Source of the DNA: Chitinophagaceae bacterium UBA4412
GTDB taxonomy: Bacteria > Bacteroidota > Bacteroidia > Chitinophagales > Chitinophagaceae
NCBI GenBank assembly: GCA_002400445.1
Contig: DGQO01000085.1
Coordinates: 29,725-38,959, forward strand
DNA length: 9,235 nucleotides
Reading direction: 5' to 3'
How positions within the stretch are numbered: the first letter of the stretch is position 1; each line of letters begins with the position of its first letter. Position numbers and translations under genes: made by a program. The notes beneath the pieces were generated by a model that was not told the DNA's origin, ran no database searches, and saw only the letters and a program-made list of their open reading frames with translations. Below, piece by piece: positions 6,825-9,235 of this stretch.

Positions 6825-6939
6825 GCCGATTGCTGTGGTGAAAAAAAAACGTTTAGCCCTTGTTTTAAATCACGAATTTTGAGTGAAGACTTATTTTGAT
6901 CTGCAAATTTACTTGCTAAAATGTAAAAACGAATTCTTT

Positions 6940-7968
6940 ATGGCTATCAATAGAAAAGTCCAGACGCTCGACGAATTTACGATTCAGCAACTGCGGGAAT
7001 TTCCGCTGGCCACCGGCGAACTTTCCAGCCTGCTGCGGGATATAGGCCTGGCGGCAAAACGAATTCATGTGGAAGTGAATAAAGCAGGCCTGGTAGATAT
7101 CCTTGGCGATGCCGGGTCTATGAACGTGCAGGGAGAAGAAGTGAAGAAGCTGGACGTGTTTGCTAATAATCAATTGGTAGGCGTACTGCGCCATGGCATT
7201 AGTTGTGCCGGTATTGGTAGTGAAGAATTGGATGAGATCACGGTATTTGACGATGAGACAAGTAACAAATCAAAATACGTTTGTCTCTTTGACCCGCTGG
7301 ATGGCAGCAGTAATATTGACGTAAATGTTTCTATCGGCACCATCTTCAGTGTATTCAAGCGGGTAAGTGAACTTGGGAAACCGGCACAGGAAGAAGATTT
7401 CTTGCAACCAGGTAAAAACCAGGTGGCCGCCGGTTATATCATTTACGGATCTTCTACCATGCTGGTATACGCTACCCGCCGTGGTATTAATGGATTTACC
7501 CTCGATCAATCTATCGGGGAGTTTACACTAAGCCACCCGGATATTAAATGCCCGGAAGCAGGAAAAATATATTCTGTAAATCATGGAAACTTTTTCCAGT
7601 ATGAAGAAGGCGTGAAGCAATACATTACCGCCTGCCAGAAAAAGGACAGCAGCAACGGTGGCCCTTACACGCAGCGCTATATTGGCAGCATGGTAAGTGA
7701 TGTGCATCGCAATCTCATTAAGGGTGGAATCTTTATGTATCCTGCGCTTAAGGATAAACCCAAAGGAAAACTAAGGCTCATGTACGAGTGTAATCCTTTT
7801 GCGTTTATCCTCGAAGTGGGCGGGGGTGTGGCCACTAATGGTCACATGCGCATTTTAGATATCATACCCACTGAACTGCACCAGCGCACTGCATTTTTTA
7901 CCGGCAGCCGGCTCATGATGGAAGAGTTAGCCACTTATCTCAATCAAACAGAAAAATCAGTATCATAA
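6940..7968 (+). CDS. fbp: fructose-1,6-bisphosphatase, class I
   Basis: The enzyme removes the 1-phosphate from fructose 1,6-bisphosphate in the cytoplasm, the committing step of gluconeogenesis. The 342-residue length (from ATG 6940) is close to the E. coli Fbp. Metal-binding acidic residues are visible: Glu95-Glu96 in GIGSEELDEI, Asp118 and Asp121 in FDPLDGSSNID, and Glu283 in YECNPFAF. RYIGSMVSDVHRNL is the phosphate-binding segment and LHQRTAFFTGS the C-terminal signature. A GTG at 6883 would add 19 residues (MKTYFDLQIYLLKCK...) that do not look like the family, whereas MAINRKVQTLDEF fits the usual N-terminus, so ATG 6940 is preferred. Sensitivity to AMP is usual for the class, but is not shown here. 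The ABC ATPase gene begins two bases after its stop, which implies cotranscription. No clear TAnnTTTG promoter lies upstream. Confidence 0.96.
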   Translation: MAINRKVQTLDEFTIQQLREFPLATGELSSLLRDIGLAAKRIHVEVNKAGLVDILGDAGSMNVQGEEVKKLDVFANNQLVGVLRHGISCAGIGSEELDEITVFDDETSNKSKYVCLFDPLDGSSNIDVNVSIGTIFSVFKRVSELGKPAQEEDFLQPGKNQVAAGYIIYGSSTMLVYATRRGINGFTLDQSIGEFTLSHPDIKCPEAGKIYSVNHGNFFQYEEGVKQYITACQKKDSSNGGPYTQRYIGSMVSDVHRNLIKGGIFMYPALKDKPKGKLRLMYECNPFAFILEVGGGVATNGHMRILDIIPTELHQRTAFFTGSRLMMEELATYLNQTEKSVS

Positions 7969-7970
7969 TT

Positions 7971-8732
7971 ATGCAGGAAACGATTATCTCCGTACAAGGG
8001 CTTTGTAAAAATTATGGCGACTTCAAAGCTGTAAAAGATTTGTCATTTGATGTGTACAAAGGCGAAATCTTTGGACTGCTTGGTCCGAATGGTGCTGGCA
8101 AAAGCACCACGCTGGAAATTATAGAAACCCTGCGGCCCAAAACCGCAGGAAAGATTATTGTAGATGGTTTCGATCTTGATAAAGATCCGGGTGAGATTAA
8201 GAAAATTATCGGTGTTCAATTGCAGACTTCCGGGTTTTATCCAAGCCTCACTTTGCTGGAATTGATCAGCTTGTTTGGTGGATTATATAACAAAAAGGTA
8301 GATGCTATGGATTTGCTTGCCAGGGTAAATCTCCAGGACAAGGCTAAAAATAAAACCAAGGAATTAAGTGGAGGGCAAAAGCAGCGTTTCTCTATTGCTA
8401 CCACGATGATCAATGAACCAAAGATTGTGTTTTTAGATGAGCCCACTACTGGCTTAGACCCGCAAGCCCGCCGTAATCTCTGGGATCTTATTAAAGATAT
8501 CCGGAACAATGGTGCCACCGTAATTCTCACCACGCATTACATGGATGAAGCAGAGCAGCTTTGCGATCGTATTGCCATCATTGATGAAGGCAAAATTATT
8601 AAATTGGATTCCCCGGATAAAATGATAGACGAACTGGTAGCCACGGGCTTTGAGCGGCCAAAGCAGGTAAAAGCCGCTAACCTGGAAGATGTTTTTATAC
8701 ATTTAACAGGGCGTGAGATGCGGGATGAATAA
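7971..8732 (+). CDS. ABC transporter ATP-binding protein, ABC-2 (DrrA/CcmA-like) type
   Basis: This 253-residue protein is a single nucleotide-binding domain that would power an ABC-2 type exporter at the cytoplasmic face of the inner membrane. Walker A is GPNGAGKST (38-46), the Q-loop region VQLQTSGFYPSLT follows, the signature is LSGGQ (132-136), Walker B with the catalytic Glu is IVFLDEP (152-158, Glu157), the D-loop is GLD (161-163) and the switch His189 lies in TTHYMDEAE. LEDVFIHLTGREMR near the end is the C-terminal signature of this subfamily. All catalytic residues are present. It starts two bases after the fbp stop, suggesting translational coupling. A membrane partner is usually the next gene, but here an exported FKBP isomerase follows after 44 bases and no permease is in the window. 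Substrate unknown: drug, lipid or polysaccharide export are all possible. Confidence 0.94.
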   Translation: MQETIISVQGLCKNYGDFKAVKDLSFDVYKGEIFGLLGPNGAGKSTTLEIIETLRPKTAGKIIVDGFDLDKDPGEIKKIIGVQLQTSGFYPSLTLLELISLFGGLYNKKVDAMDLLARVNLQDKAKNKTKELSGGQKQRFSIATTMINEPKIVFLDEPTTGLDPQARRNLWDLIKDIRNNGATVILTTHYMDEAEQLCDRIAIIDEGKIIKLDSPDKMIDELVATGFERPKQVKAANLEDVFIHLTGREMRDE

Positions 8733-8776
8733 AAGTGCTTTTATTTGCAGATTATTTTTCAAAAAATCACCACGCA

Positions 8777-9235
8777 ATGATGAAGCAAATGGCCCTTATT
8801 TTACTGGCCGCCGCCGCAGTAACATCCACAACTGCACAAACAAAAAAACCGGTCGCAAAACCTGCCGTTAATCCTGCTAAAAAAATAGTAGCGACGCCCA
8901 TTCTAAAAAACAGTGTTGATAGTTTTAGTTATGCCGCAGGTGCAAGTATTGCCATGAGCATGAAGCAGCAAGGCGTTACTAAAATTAATGGTGCTTTATT
9001 GCAAAGAGCCATCGAAGATCAATTGAATAATAAACCTTCCCTGATGTCAGACGAGCAGGCGAATATGACCCTTCAGCAGAAGCTGCAGGAATTTGCCATG
9101 AAGAAAACCAATGTTGAGAAAGAGAAAGGCAAATTGTTTTGCCAGGAACAGGCAAAAAAACCTGGTGTTACTGTGCTGCCAAATGGCCTTCAATACGAGG
9201 TGATTACTGCGGGTGATCCAACAGGTGTGAAACCC
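8777..9235 (+). CDS. exported FKBP-type peptidyl-prolyl isomerase, N-terminal part (FkpA/Mip-like)
   Basis: The frame runs open to the right edge, giving 153 residues of what is probably a periplasmic or envelope protein-folding catalyst. Residues 1-21 are a signal peptide (MMKQMALILLAAAAV, cut probably near STTAQ), without a lipobox. A Lys/Pro/Ala-rich linker (about 22-40) follows. The segment VDSFSYAAGASIAMSMKQQG and ALLQRAIEDQLNN belongs to the helical dimerisation domain found in front of FKBP domains in FkpA/Mip proteins, which ends in a long helix with one cysteine (Cys122). LPNGLQYEVITAGD (134 onward) is the first strand of the FKBP catalytic domain; the rest, including the active-site aromatic residues, is off the edge, so catalytic competence cannot be judged. 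Start is either of two adjacent ATGs (8777 or 8780). It lies 44 bases after the ABC ATPase on the same strand and could be its third operon member or have its own promoter. Confidence 0.88.
   Translation, partial: MMKQMALILLAAAAVTSTTAQTKKPVAKPAVNPAKKIVATPILKNSVDSFSYAAGASIAMSMKQQGVTKINGALLQRAIEDQLNNKPSLMSDEQANMTLQQKLQEFAMKKTNVEKEKGKLFCQEQAKKPGVTVLPNGLQYEVITAGDPTGVKP

Noticed and set aside
6883..6939. GTG extension of fbp by 19 codons
   Set aside because: The extra residues are unlike the family N-terminus, and the downstream ATG gives a normal-length protein.
6825..6939. Promoters in the aspartokinase-fbp divergent gap
   Set aside because: I searched for TTG plus TAnnTTTG on both strands and found only partial matches with wrong bases in the core; nothing worth annotating.
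8730..8743. Near-palindrome TAAAAGTGCTTTTA after the ABC ATPase stop, considered as a terminator
   Set aside because: The stem is only AT pairs plus one GC pair with a two-base loop, and no clean T run follows directly; it is too weak.
1..9235. CRISPR array, insertion sequence, tRNA or rRNA genes
   Set aside because: No spaced direct repeats, transposase-like ORF, terminal inverted repeats or RNA-gene signatures were seen.

Overview
The window looks like an ordinary stretch of chromosome from a member of the Bacteroidota, most likely of the Chitinophagaceae or near relatives. This rests on protein character, on near-absence of Shine-Dalgarno sequences before the start codons, on AT-rich leaders, and on several boxes of the Bacteroidota -7 type (TAnnTTTG). 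The family assignment is inference from remembered family sequences, not from a search. No mobile element, phage gene, CRISPR array, tRNA or rRNA is visible.

Layout. (1) Positions 1-1997, minus strand: a drug-efflux type operon. A GTG-started lipoprotein adaptor (membrane fusion protein) is followed by the first 286 residues of an inner-membrane RND pump that runs off the left edge. A candidate promoter lies at 2027-2053. (2) 2099-3223, minus: purK, an ATP-grasp enzyme of purine synthesis. (3) 3224-3517: a 294-base divergent intergenic region with two -7-like boxes, one very small doubtful ORF and one inverted repeat. (4) 3518-4651, plus: hpd, 4-hydroxyphenylpyruvate dioxygenase of tyrosine breakdown, with its three iron ligands visible. 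(5) 4798-5559, plus: an exported L,D-transpeptidase-fold protein of the YafK/DpaA kind. It converges on and overlaps by 4 bases with (6) 5556-6824, minus: a monofunctional aspartokinase with C-terminal ACT region. (7) 6940-7968, plus: class I fructose-1,6-bisphosphatase, followed after two bases by (8) 7971-8732, an ABC-2 type transporter ATPase, and then after 44 bases by (9) 8777 to the right edge, the N-terminal part of an exported FKBP-type peptidyl-prolyl isomerase.

The genes are mostly core metabolism and envelope functions in short transcription units, with little sign that they form one system. The tight linkages are adaptor-pump and fbp-ABC ATPase. The ABC ATPase has no permease in view. 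Aspartokinase feeds the diaminopimelate pathway and the transpeptidase-like enzyme acts on diaminopimelate-containing peptidoglycan, but their convergent orientation argues against shared regulation.

I did not find a convincing undescribed system. The points most worth a second look are the divergent purK/hpd intergenic region (TAnnTTTG boxes almost touching start codons, which suggests leaderless transcripts), the ABC ATPase coupled to fbp without a permease, homopolymer T tracts at the start of the transpeptidase gene and beside the catalytic glutamate codon of hpd, and the animal-like numbering of the first two iron ligands in hpd.
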